NCBI GenBank assembly: GCA_946405805.1
Contig: CAMJIL010000026.1
Span: 1 to 32,082, forward strand
Direction: 5' to 3'
Source of the DNA: an uncultured Prevotellaceae bacterium
Lineage (GTDB): Bacteria; Bacteroidota; Bacteroidia; Bacteroidales; Bacteroidaceae
DNA: 32,082 bases
Part shown: piece by piece, positions 1 through 7,579 of the stretch
Layout of the letters: the number at the start of each line of letters is the position of its first letter
How positions within the stretch are numbered: the stretch's first letter is position 1
Program-made: the position numbers and the translations under genes
The notes under the pieces: generated by a model
The model's input: only the letters and a program-made list of their open reading frames with translations
Database searches by the model: none
Told to the model about the DNA's origin: nothing

Positions 1-2
1 TT

Positions 3-122
3 ACCATAGCTGACGTGGCTAACGGACTACTCATGTATGTAGCGCAAGCGTTCCTACTCGCAGGTTCTATCTTCGGACTGGACTACTATGTTAAGAAAAT
101 CCGGGATGATTTTCAAAGTTGA
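3..122 (+). CDS. 3' end of an unidentified gene (partial)
   Basis: An open frame enters from the left edge and ends at the TGA at 120-122, giving the last 39 residues of a protein. It includes a hydrophobic stretch (LLMYVAQAFLLAGSIFGLDY) that could be one membrane-spanning helix, followed by a short charged tail (VKKIRDDFQS). I do not recognise the family. The frame is supported by being open to the edge and by a strong terminator 66 bp downstream on the same strand. Its stop codon lies inside the first unit of a 7-bp repeat array, so the final residues (QS) may come from the repeat. Confidence 0.5.
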   Translation, partial: TIADVANGLLMYVAQAFLLAGSIFGLDYYVKKIRDDFQS

Positions 123-174
123 GAGTTGAGAGTTGAGAGTTTAGAGTCAGTTGTGAGTGGAGAGTCAAAAATTA
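117..174. repeat. 7-bp degenerate tandem repeat, locus A
   Basis: Units read GTTGAGA three times, then GTTTAGA and further decayed copies. The array starts on the stop codon of the partial gene at 3-122 and fills the space before its terminator. It matches in period, but not in unit sequence, the arrays near 2515, 7545, 8030, 30142 and 31362. Confidence 0.75.
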
Positions 175-187
175 AAAGATAAAAGTT

Positions 188-222
188 CGTAGGCTGCACA
201 TTTGCAGCCTACGTTTATTTTT
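188..222 (+). terminator. Rho-independent terminator of the left-edge gene
   Basis: An 11-bp perfect stem (CGTAGGCTGCA at 188-198, TGCAGCCTACG at 203-213) with a 4-nt loop is followed by TTTATTTTT. It serves the plus-strand gene that ends at 122. Confidence 0.9.
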
Positions 223-230
223 GGGGCTAT

Positions 231-265
231 AACAAAAGAGGATGTGCCTATATTGACACATCCTC
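231..265 (-). terminator. Terminator of the surface lipoprotein gene
   Basis: A 9-bp perfect stem (GAGGATGTG at 238-246 with CACATCCTC at 257-265) is followed on the minus strand by TTTTGTT. It lies 29 bp past the stop codon of the lipoprotein gene that ends at 294. With the plus-strand terminator at 188-222 it separates two convergent transcripts. Confidence 0.8.
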
Positions 266-293
266 CGAAGATATAAAAAAAGGATTTCAAATA

Positions 294-1922
294 TTATTTT
301 ACGTCACGAACAAGGCGGACGGAGTAGCCGAAGCGTCTGCTACTTCCGACACTATAGCTCCACTCTGCACTAGAACCAGAGAAATAAAAACGATAGGCTG
401 TTCCCGCATCATTGGGCGTAGAAGACCAGTAATAACCTCTGCCAGCAGGATAATCAACATAATGATTATCGGTTCGACGCTGACCAGCTACTGGCAGGAA
501 AACAGCCCCATGTGACTCAAAGTCATTATTCCAATCAGATGCTGTGAGTTTTGTACTTTCAAAACTAATAGCGTTATTGTTGATATTTCCTGCAGTCAGG
601 GGATGATAACTGTCATTCCAATCGTCAGGAAAGAGAATGAGACCATTAACACCGTTCACCTGTGCCTTATAAAAGCGCATGCCTGAGGCTGTGCTACGTT
701 TTGTCAACAAATATTCCCACTCACCAGTAGCTCCACCAGTTTGGGTGTTACTCATTGTACGCCAGCCTGTGCCAATAGTCTTTGTTACGTCTGCATGTGA
801 ACCCCAATCTACAAAGGCACCTGAATAGTTATCATTACTATTATTATTACTTATTCCAAGATATGTTGCTGATGTGCTCCAGCCGAAGAGGTCAACGGTG
901 CCATTTGCAGACATGGTAGGTTGAGCACCAGTGCCGGTGACGTAGTTGTTTCCGGTTTGTGTTTCTGATCCTCCACTTCTGCCGCCAATCTTATCCCACT
1001 GGTGCTCAGCGAAGGCCCAGGTCCAATGCGCACCTAAGTCAGTGGTTGTTGCCTGCAGGTTACCCTTAGAGAAATATACCTGCTTGGTAGAGCTTACAGA
1101 GAACTTACCCTTGATGACTTCTGCCATCCTCCAGCTGAAGTTGTAACCGTTATTATGTTCATAGGTCCTTCCGCTCAGGGCCTTTGCGTAGGTCTTGGTA
1201 CCGTCTGTGGCAGTAACCTCGATCGTGGCAGAAGACGTTTCTAATATTGCTACATATATTGGACCATCGCCAGTTTCACGGGTTACATTATAGGTGTGAA
1301 TACCGTCGCTCACTGTAAGGCCTGTGATGCTGTTTGTGATATTGCTACCGTCTGCATCATTCTTCAGCGTGAGTGCGAGGATAGCGAGATGGTTTTCAAG
1401 TGTCGGCGAAGGCAGATTACCACCGTTCCAATTGCCCGCTTTCAGACATAAGTCGAAATTGCTTGCGAGTTTCGTAAGTGTGCCATCCTGTTGTGTATAG
1501 AGGGCATCGTAGTTGATGTGACTGCCAGTTTCCGTGGCCATCGCTGCAGGATAGATGTAGATTACACCTATCTCCTTGTTAGGAGTTTCAAGATCGAATG
1601 TAAAGGTTGCGGACTTGCCACTATTGGTAATGTCCCCAGTTTCAAGTGCATGGCTCACAGCCTTCACAGTAGAAGTACCGTTATTATAAATAAGAGCCAT
1701 TGTCTCGCCTACAGCGAAGGTCTTGTGACCACTACCATCCAGAGCACGGGTTTCGCCGCCGTCAAGGCTGACAGTGGTGGTAAAGGTTTCTACTTTGCTG
1801 CCGCTTGCTGGCTGTGGCTGCTGAGCGTTTTCAGTCAAATCATCGCTTGATGAGCAACTTGTCATTACTGCACCCACCAATGCGAGGGCAGCTATGCTAA
1901 AAAATTTCATTGTCTTTTTCAT
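294..1922 (-). CDS. Surface lipoprotein, fimbrillin-like N-terminus with C-terminal FISUMP/lectin-like domain
   Basis: The 542-aa product starts with a lipoprotein signal (MKKTMKFFSIAALALVGAVM, lipobox ending at Cys23). SSSDD follows the cysteine, an acidic stretch like the surface-export signals of Bacteroidota lipoproteins. Residues about 45-265 are beta-rich and resemble fimbrillin (Mfa-like) proteins. Residues about 270-542 look like the FISUMP/DUF1566 type of C-terminal domain: YFSKGNLQ, FGWST, GTGWRTMS, GLILFPDDW, GYYWSST and a terminal FGYSVRLVRD. Such proteins are usually anchored on the cell surface and act as adhesins or glycan binders; the ligand here is unknown. It is the second gene of a transcript with a 43-aa peptide gene 25 bp upstream, and is followed by a clear terminator. 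The family assignment rests on signature motifs only. Confidence 0.8.
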   Translation of the reverse strand: MKKTMKFFSIAALALVGAVMTSCSSSDDLTENAQQPQPASGSKVETFTTTVSLDGGETRALDGSGHKTFAVGETMALIYNNGTSTVKAVSHALETGDITNSGKSATFTFDLETPNKEIGVIYIYPAAMATETGSHINYDALYTQQDGTLTKLASNFDLCLKAGNWNGGNLPSPTLENHLAILALTLKNDADGSNITNSITGLTVSDGIHTYNVTRETGDGPIYVAILETSSATIEVTATDGTKTYAKALSGRTYEHNNGYNFSWRMAEVIKGKFSVSSTKQVYFSKGNLQATTTDLGAHWTWAFAEHQWDKIGGRSGGSETQTGNNYVTGTGAQPTMSANGTVDLFGWSTSATYLGISNNNSNDNYSGAFVDWGSHADVTKTIGTGWRTMSNTQTGGATGEWEYLLTKRSTASGMRFYKAQVNGVNGLILFPDDWNDSYHPLTAGNINNNAISFESTKLTASDWNNDFESHGAVFLPVAGQRRTDNHYVDYPAGRGYYWSSTPNDAGTAYRFYFSGSSAEWSYSVGSSRRFGYSVRLVRDVK

Positions 1923-1947
1923 TGCTTTCTTCGTGTTTGTGGGTTAA

Positions 1948-2079
1948 TTACTCTTCTACTACTTCTTCATGCCAAGTGTAGTCCTGAGTAGTGGCTTGGC
2001 CGTTACTACCAGCTAGAATTTGCTGTTGTCGTAACTGGACGATAGTAATCGTCGGCTTCTGATAACGTTTGTGCTTCAT
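1948..2079 (-). CDS. Small 43-aa peptide ahead of the lipoprotein gene
   Basis: An ATG at 2079 opens a 43-aa frame beginning MKHKRYQKPTITIVQL and ending in an acidic tail (WHEEVVEE). It has no signal peptide or membrane segment. It sits about 40 bp downstream of a good Bacteroidales -7 box and ends 25 bp before the lipoprotein gene, so it is probably the first gene of that transcript. From memory, short peptides opening with Lys/Tyr/Pro followed by a VVxL-type strand are common in Prevotella and Bacteroides next to surface lipoprotein genes. The function is unknown, and a translated leader is an alternative to a stable protein. Confidence 0.6.
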   Translation of the reverse strand: MKHKRYQKPTITIVQLRQQQILAGSNGQATTQDYTWHEEVVEE

Positions 2080-2121
2080 AATTTTTATCCGAATATACAT
2101 TATTTTTTGAAAATTCGGGTA

Positions 2122-2129
2122 CAAAGGTA
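2122..2129 (-). promoter_or_regulatory. -7 promoter box (TACCTTTG) for the peptide-lipoprotein transcript
   Basis: The minus strand reads TACCTTTG, a full match to the Bacteroidales TAnnTTTG element, 42 bp before the ATG of the 43-aa peptide gene. The -33 position falls in or at the edge of a poly-T run (T16 on this strand), so no discrete TTTG at the usual spacing is visible. Confidence 0.65.
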
Positions 2130-2142
2130 CAAAAAAATATAC

Positions 2143-2158
2143 AAAAAAAAAAAAAAAA
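2143..2158. repeat. A16 homopolymer at the -33 region of the lipoprotein promoter
   Basis: There are sixteen consecutive A residues on the plus strand (T16 in the direction of transcription), about 13 bp upstream of the TACCTTTG box. Homopolymers of this length are prone to slippage, and a length change would alter the promoter upstream region. Confidence 0.8.
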
Positions 2159-2212
2159 TGCTATTTTTTGAATTTCCTGTTCAGGAGGACCAAAGGTAAC
2201 ATCAATTTTTGA

Positions 2213-2243
2213 GGCTTTAAAATTGGGGCTTTAAAATTGGGGC
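2213..2243. repeat. 15-bp direct repeat (GCTTTAAAATTGGGG, two copies)
   Basis: Two adjacent identical copies lie in the spacer between the lipoprotein promoter and the terminator of the 1194-aa gene. No coding frame covers them and no function is evident. The rest of 2160-2280 shows nothing I can name. Confidence 0.7.
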
Positions 2244-2281
2244 AATCGATAGCGCGGTAAAAACACCTTATATGTAAAATA

Positions 2282-2310
2282 AAAAAGGTTAGCAGTTTGC
2301 TAACCTTTTT
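2282..2310 (-). terminator. Terminator after the GT2-DUF4922-SpoIID gene
   Basis: GGTTAGCA (2287-2294) pairs with TGCTAACC (2298-2305) around a 3-nt loop, flanked by A6 and T5. It can terminate on either strand. Its place 25 bp past the stop at 2335 fits the minus-strand gene. Confidence 0.85.
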
Positions 2311-2334
2311 CCTTATATTTATAATAAGCGTATA

Positions 2335-5300
2335 TCACCACGCTGTTTCGATTTCTGTGCCTTGATAATAGAACTTCAGGATGTCGTCGTATGGTATTCC
2401 CTTGGCACCCATGACAGCTGCACCTATCTGGCATAGTCCTACTCCATGTCCCCAGCCTTTTCCGTTGAGGATAAAGCGAGCGGGCCAGGGGGATGGCTGA
2501 TGGCTGACGGATGATGGATGAGGGATGAGGGCGGAGAGTTGTCCCAGCAATGTGTCACTCTTATTTGACGTTGCCACAGTGAAGGCTGAGCTATAGAGGC
2601 ACGTGCGCGACAGAGCCTTACGTATGGCAAGTTCCTTACCAATGGTCTTCTCTGCCTTATCACCCACAATGCGCAATGAGGAGATACGACCACTCTTACC
2701 ACGCTCCAGAGCCTCAAGACTGAGGATATGTCCGAAGTCGATGCCGAGGTTGTCCTGCAGTATGGATGCCAACTCTTCCTGTGTATAGGTGACAAGCCAG
2801 TCGTGGAAGTCCAACGTCTCCTGATCATAATCCTTGAGCACCTCAGAGAGTATCTTCTTATCTTGGGTATTACAGTATGGGTCTTGAACGGAACGCAGGT
2901 ATGGCTTCTTGATGTTCTCCCAGCAATACTGGAATTCCTCCGTAATACCGCCACAGCACTTAGAATAACGTGTATCACATATCTCACCCTGATAAGCCAG
3001 CACCTGACCACATGTCTCACGCACTGCCTGTGCGACAGTAGGATTCACTGACGACGTGATGCCCTGATATCTCTGACAATGGTCATCGGCACACACATCA
3101 TACAGCTCATGTGTTGCAGGACGTGATGTGGCCATGAGCCACGAACGCGAGATAATGGCATGAGCTTTAAGGAGTTCGAGGGACGAGGTGGCGGACATTT
3201 CAGAGGTGATGACACTCTCGATATACTTCTCTACCGGCAGTTCATTGATGGCTGTCACGCCATCCTTCTCTACCACGAAATGCAGGGTGCCCACAAAGGT
3301 CTGTGTCTGCTGACGCTCCCAATGGAAGCCGATACCTATCATCACATTCTCCAAAGAGAAGGTGCCTGGGTCACCAGCAGTAGTAGCACCAGCAGCGCCA
3401 CCATTATTTTCTGCAGGAGTGAAGGTCAATTCCTTATATAATGTGCCATTCCATCGTATAGCGCCGTCAGCATACTCTGCTATCTGCTGACCCGTTACGG
3501 TCTGGCCCTTAGCGATATAATCACCATGAAGGGTGAAGTGTATCTCTATGGCGCGTACTATGCCCACCTTCACATTCGGCTCCTGTGCCATACGTGTGAT
3601 GGATGTAGCAGGAAGAGGAGTCTGAGCAGGAGAATGCATATCTTTCTTTATTCTCTCAGCAATATCTCCTGCTGTACGCATAGTGACGCCCACCTCCTGA
3701 AGAATGGCTGTTGCCTGTTCTGCCGTCATAGCATTAAAATCCTCCTCACGAGGTGTTATTATCAGTCCTGCCATATCGAGAGCCCCTGGTGACACCATGG
3801 GATTAGGATATGCAGCAGGACGATGGTTGCTGCGTGGGAAGACGAGGGTGATATATTCACTGTCCTGTTTCCATGCAATGATATTCATCATCGGCTCTCC
3901 CTTACCAGTGTCCATAGCACGATAGAGGCGATGGAACCATGTCTCTTCTGTCTTGGCATTATTTGTTACGATGGCAAAGACAGGACATACATAGTCAGTA
4001 ATGAGAGCCAGTTTCTCACCCTCATCATTATCGAGAATCACCTGCATGGTATTCTTCAGGCGCTTCCATGCTGTCTGAATAGGCACGACACCTGATGTGC
4101 CAGCCTGGAAATGCATATGGTCAGGAGCTGATGCCCCACATAGAGGACCATTATAGAACACCATGATACGCGAATAACGACGCAGCAGCTGACGGATAGT
4201 GCCAAAATGCTTGTATATCGACTGTGGCTCATGCGACACCAAAGGTATGGTGAAGTGTTCCGGCAAGATAGGGAACGGATTGACGAGAAGCTCGTATGTG
4301 GCATCATTATCAATCTTTATTTGCTTTGAGAACTGTTCCTCAGGACGATTCTCCTTACACAGGAAGCAGCGACGTTTCATCAGTGCCGACTTCTCGATAT
4401 TTGCGCCAGTAGAGACGATGCGTGCAGGGTTAAACTGCGCCTTCAGTTCGTCCAACTCCCTCACCTTCACATCAGCAAGTTCCGCATAGCGTTTACGGGT
4501 AGCATCCCACACCTCCAACTGGCGGTTATGGAAACGCTGCAAGGCATCACCCATATTAACCTTCAGCAGACCCTCATTAACCTGCTGACGGGCCTTTATC
4601 TCCACCGTGCGCAGGCGATCCTTATAAAGATTATTGGCATTCACCTTCTCAATGCTGAGGGCAGCATCACTGTTGCCACTCCAACGGCGGCACAGATAGA
4701 GCTCATCAAAGATACGCCCGATTTTGAAGGAACGAGAGAAGGCAAGTCCGAGGGCATAGTCTTCGCCATAGCTGGTATTAGGGAAGCCGATATGACGTAT
4801 CAGAGGTGTAAAGAAGGCACGTGGAGCGCCCAAGCCATTGATACGCAAGGCATTATTAGGACCATTCTCGTCAGTCCACTCCTTATGGTCTATGAGGCCT
4901 GGGGGAAGGGTTTCGAGATTGAAGTCGCAGATGCGATAGGAACCTATCATCATGGCAGCCTTCTGACGATAGAAGGCATCCACTATACGCTGGAGGGTCT
5001 TTGGGCTGGAATAGAGGTCATCGCTATCCAGCTGAACAGCGAAACGTCCGCAGTAATCGGAATGGATGGCTTCATTCCAACAGCCGCCAATACCAAGGTC
5101 GGTACGTTCAGGGATGATATGTATCAGGCGTTTGTCGCTTATACTGCCAAGGATAAACGGTGTCTGGTCTGTAGAGTGGTTGTCAACAACGATGACATTA
5201 AAAGGAAACTTCGTCTCCTGAGAGAGAGCGCTCTTCACTGCATCGGCAATGGTCTTCTCACGATTGAAGACAGGGATTATGACAGATGCCTCATATTCAA

Positions 5301-5919
5301 AATCCTGCTCGTTGAAGTCAACCTCCAGCAATTTTGTAGTATCCACCTTAGCACCAATGGCAGTAAGATGTATCGTTGCAGCCTGTTCCATCTCGATCTG
5401 CAGGCTACGATTCTGAGGATTAACATAGTCAAACTGTTTTGCCCCACTGGCACGCGTATCACGCTCCTGCTCTGTATAAAGGAATTCATTCAGGTGGAAC
5501 AGTTCGCCACTACGCTGCAGGAACAGGCGGAAGGCATACCATGCGGCATAGGCATACTGCTGCTTCTGCTGTTTCATGAAAGAACGCAGCAGGCTGGAGC
5601 GTACCAGCACCAACTGCCCGAAGTCGAAGTCATCACGAATAGAGCCCTCCTGATAATCAATAGCAGGACATTTGCGTATTTCTTTCTTGCCATCGACAGT
5701 TACCTCCTGGTATCTGTCGGCATAGACGAGCACAGAAGCCGTCTCACGCATAACACGCTGCATGCGGGCCAACGCATTCTGGCCGAGGATATAGGGAGTA
5801 GGTTTTAGTGACAACAGAACAAACTCAGTCTTTATCTGCTCCGCTATTGCGGCCATCTGTTCTGAAGAGACAATCCCAGGACTGCTGGGACAAAGGGTAA
5901 AAACATCAATATTAACCAT
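2335..5919 (-). CDS. Three-domain protein: GT2 glycosyltransferase, DUF4922 HIT-like phosphorylase, SpoIID/LytB
   Basis: This 1194-aa protein joins three enzyme-like modules. Residues about 211-430 are a GT-A glycosyltransferase (ASVIIPVFNRE, VVDNHSTDQT, LDSDD at 297-301). Residues about 515-770 match DUF4922, a GalT/Ap4A-phosphorylase-like fold: Cys518-x-x-Cys521, and DHMHFQAG at 600-607, which gives the H-x-H-x-Q catalytic pattern of nucleotidyl transferases and phosphorylases. Residues about 785-1194 are SpoIID/LytB-like (VEKYIESVITSEMS near 896-909, GWGHGVGLCQIGA near 1155-1167), a fold that includes peptidoglycan lytic enzymes. I see no signal peptide, which is odd for a SpoIID domain. 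The first 8 bp overlap the end of the permease gene, suggesting translational coupling. A proline-rich loop at about 1128-1144 is encoded by a 7-bp repeat. I recall this architecture only as a Bacteroidales conserved protein of unknown role. Confidence 0.85.
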   Translation of the reverse strand: MVNIDVFTLCPSSPGIVSSEQMAAIAEQIKTEFVLLSLKPTPYILGQNALARMQRVMRETASVLVYADRYQEVTVDGKKEIRKCPAIDYQEGSIRDDFDFGQLVLVRSSLLRSFMKQQKQQYAYAAWYAFRLFLQRSGELFHLNEFLYTEQERDTRASGAKQFDYVNPQNRSLQIEMEQAATIHLTAIGAKVDTTKLLEVDFNEQDFEYEASVIIPVFNREKTIADAVKSALSQETKFPFNVIVVDNHSTDQTPFILGSISDKRLIHIIPERTDLGIGGCWNEAIHSDYCGRFAVQLDSDDLYSSPKTLQRIVDAFYRQKAAMMIGSYRICDFNLETLPPGLIDHKEWTDENGPNNALRINGLGAPRAFFTPLIRHIGFPNTSYGEDYALGLAFSRSFKIGRIFDELYLCRRWSGNSDAALSIEKVNANNLYKDRLRTVEIKARQQVNEGLLKVNMGDALQRFHNRQLEVWDATRKRYAELADVKVRELDELKAQFNPARIVSTGANIEKSALMKRRCFLCKENRPEEQFSKQIKIDNDATYELLVNPFPILPEHFTIPLVSHEPQSIYKHFGTIRQLLRRYSRIMVFYNGPLCGASAPDHMHFQAGTSGVVPIQTAWKRLKNTMQVILDNDEGEKLALITDYVCPVFAIVTNNAKTEETWFHRLYRAMDTGKGEPMMNIIAWKQDSEYITLVFPRSNHRPAAYPNPMVSPGALDMAGLIITPREEDFNAMTAEQATAILQEVGVTMRTAGDIAERIKKDMHSPAQTPLPATSITRMAQEPNVKVGIVRAIEIHFTLHGDYIAKGQTVTGQQIAEYADGAIRWNGTLYKELTFTPAENNGGAAGATTAGDPGTFSLENVMIGIGFHWERQQTQTFVGTLHFVVEKDGVTAINELPVEKYIESVITSEMSATSSLELLKAHAIISRSWLMATSRPATHELYDVCADDHCQRYQGITSSVNPTVAQAVRETCGQVLAYQGEICDTRYSKCCGGITEEFQYCWENIKKPYLRSVQDPYCNTQDKKILSEVLKDYDQETLDFHDWLVTYTQEELASILQDNLGIDFGHILSLEALERGKSGRISSLRIVGDKAEKTIGKELAIRKALSRTCLYSSAFTVATSNKSDTLLGQLSALIPHPSSVSHQPSPWPARFILNGKGWGHGVGLCQIGAAVMGAKGIPYDDILKFYYQGTEIETAW
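2490..2540. repeat. 7-bp degenerate tandem repeat inside a coding sequence, locus D
   Basis: Plus-strand units read GATGGCT, GATGGCT, GACGGAT, GATGGAT, GAGGGAT and GAGGGCG. The array is read in frame on the minus strand as a Pro/Ser/His-rich loop (ALIPHPSSVSHQPSP) just before the conserved GWGHGVG segment of the SpoIID domain. Confidence 0.75.
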
Positions 5920-7153
5920 GTTTTCTTATACGTAAGGTTACTAAAGAACTAATGAATCCGATTATAACGACTGTCACGAAGACACCCAATACATCAATAT
6001 AATGTACGCTGACAGGATAGGCATCGACGATGAATGAGCCATCGGCATCGCCAAGACTCACTATGCCATATTGCTGCTGCAACAAGCACAGGAGCAACCC
6101 CAATATCACACCAAGGATAGCACCAATGATGCTTATTGCCCAGCCCTCAAAGAGAAAGACATTCTTTATGAGACTCTCACGTGCTCCCAAGGCACGCAGG
6201 GTCTGGGCATCGGCCCTTTTGTCAATGATGAGCATCGACAAAGAACCAATGATATTAAAGCAGGCAACAACAAGAATAAAGGTAAGGAAGATATAGGCTA
6301 TCAGCTTCTCCACCTTCATAATATTGAAGGTCTCGGACTGCTGCTCATACCTGTCCAACACCTTGAAGTCCTTGCCGCATATTCCCTCTATCTTCTTTTT
6401 CACATCAGGAATATACAAATCGGGCTTCAGCTTCAGTTCCAACGATGTTATCTCGCCATCGCACTGGAACAACATCCTTGCAAAACGCAGGGAGGTGACG
6501 ATATAGTTCTTGTCATACCGCGCCTGCTGCACGCAGAAAACGACGCCAGGGGATATCAGGGAATCTACGACGAAGCCTTCGAGAGGATTCATCAGATCCA
6601 ACTGCCCCACCCTATTTGGAGCATAGATATAGAGGAAGCCCGGATAGCGTGCCGGCATGTGTAATGTCTGAGCAAGTCGCAAGCCAGGGGTACCATATTC
6701 CAAGTCAGCAGCATGAAGGGCAAAGTTTCCATCACCATAGCAGATATCATTAATATGCGTCAGCTTGGTAAAGGAATCATCCACACCCTTTATATACACC
6801 ATAGCCTGCTGGTCACCATAGAGTGCCAGAGCCTGTTCTTCGACACATTCAGTAGCAACTGCCACCTCATCGAGACTTTTTATCTCAACAAGTTTCGGAT
6901 TATCAGCAGCACACGTCTTGCCCACAGCGGGAACAATCTTCAGCTGCGGGTCAAAACTGGTAAAAAAAGTAGCTACTAAATCAGAGAAGCCATTGAAGAC
7001 ACTGAGCACGACAACAAGTGCCATTGTTGCTACCATAACGCCCACTACACTGATAGCCGATATCACATTTATCACATTGGTGCTCTTCTTAGAGAAAAGA
7101 TATCGGAGAGCTATATATAATGATGTGTGTAGTGAAGAGGTTGACTGGCGCAT
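5912..7153 (-). CDS. LolC/LolE-type ABC transporter permease (FtsX/MacB family)
   Basis: The 413-aa membrane protein has the LolC/E layout: an N-terminal helix (NVISAISVVGVMVATMALVV, about residues 28-50), a large periplasmic domain (about 60-270), then three C-terminal helices around 280-305, 325-355 and 380-405. The N-terminal SLYIALRYLFSKKS is typical of the family. These permeases, with a LolD-type ATPase, move lipoproteins or other lipophilic cargo out of the inner membrane. No ATPase gene is in the window, so it must lie elsewhere. The ATG lies 8 bp past the rbfA stop, and the 3' end overlaps the following 1194-aa gene by 8 bp. Assignment to LolC versus LolE is not possible from sequence alone. 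Confidence 0.85.
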   Translation of the reverse strand: MRQSTSSLHTSLYIALRYLFSKKSTNVINVISAISVVGVMVATMALVVVLSVFNGFSDLVATFFTSFDPQLKIVPAVGKTCAADNPKLVEIKSLDEVAVATECVEEQALALYGDQQAMVYIKGVDDSFTKLTHINDICYGDGNFALHAADLEYGTPGLRLAQTLHMPARYPGFLYIYAPNRVGQLDLMNPLEGFVVDSLISPGVVFCVQQARYDKNYIVTSLRFARMLFQCDGEITSLELKLKPDLYIPDVKKKIEGICGKDFKVLDRYEQQSETFNIMKVEKLIAYIFLTFILVVACFNIIGSLSMLIIDKRADAQTLRALGARESLIKNVFLFEGWAISIIGAILGVILGLLLCLLQQQYGIVSLGDADGSFIVDAYPVSVHYIDVLGVFVTVVIIGFISSLVTLRIRKHG

Positions 7154-7161
7154 GGTGGTTT

Positions 7162-7497
7162 TTACTTCTGCAACAACTCGTCTATACGTTCGATATAATC
7201 AAGACTGTCATCAATGAAAAAGCGTAATTCGGGAATTATACGCAACTGATTACGAACCCTTGTTCCTAATTCATAGCGTATCTGGGAAGTATTGCGCTGG
7301 ATATTCTGCAGCAATTCCTCACTTTTCTCTGAGGGGAAGATGGAAATATATGCCGTACAGATGCTTAAGTCTGGAGAGACCCTCACACGAGTAACACTAA
7401 CCATCACGCCCCTCATGGCACGTGTCTGGCTTTGGAAAATAAGGCTCAACTCTTTCTGTAAAAGCCTACATATTCTGTTTTGTCGTGTTTCTTGCAT
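7162..7497 (-). CDS. rbfA: Ribosome-binding factor A
   Basis: The 111-aa product has the family length and layout. The N-terminus (QNRICRLLQKELSLIF) is a helix. It is followed by the MVSVTRVRVSPDLS strand region and the hallmark GTRVRNQLRIIPELRFFID segment of the KH-like fold. RbfA binds the 30S subunit during maturation of 16S rRNA and supports growth in the cold. The neighbours form a housekeeping block (greA, HIT protein, rbfA, Lol permease), with the permease starting 8 bp downstream. A 7-bp repeat array fills the 75-bp gap upstream. Confidence 0.93.
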   Translation of the reverse strand: MQETRQNRICRLLQKELSLIFQSQTRAMRGVMVSVTRVRVSPDLSICTAYISIFPSEKSEELLQNIQRNTSQIRYELGTRVRNQLRIIPELRFFIDDSLDYIERIDELLQK

Positions 7498-7510
7498 AAT
7501 TATAAAAAAT

Positions 7511-7579
7511 CAAAGGTCAAAGGTCTAAGGTCAAAAGACTAAGGACTAAGGACTAAAGACTAAGGTCTAAGGTCAAAGA
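7511..7579. repeat. 7-bp degenerate tandem repeat, locus B
   Basis: About ten units of the form CAAAGGT, CTAAGGT, CTAAGGA, CTAAAGA fill the gap between the HIT gene and rbfA. The TGA stop of the HIT gene (7573-7575, minus strand) lies in the outermost unit, so the array starts exactly at the 3' end of that reading frame. Confidence 0.85.

Noticed and set aside
4528..5808. A 426-aa plus-strand open frame opposite the GT2 domain
   Set aside because: It lies wholly antisense to the strongly supported 1194-aa gene, shows no domain or signal, and mirrors its codon structure. Treated as a shadow frame.
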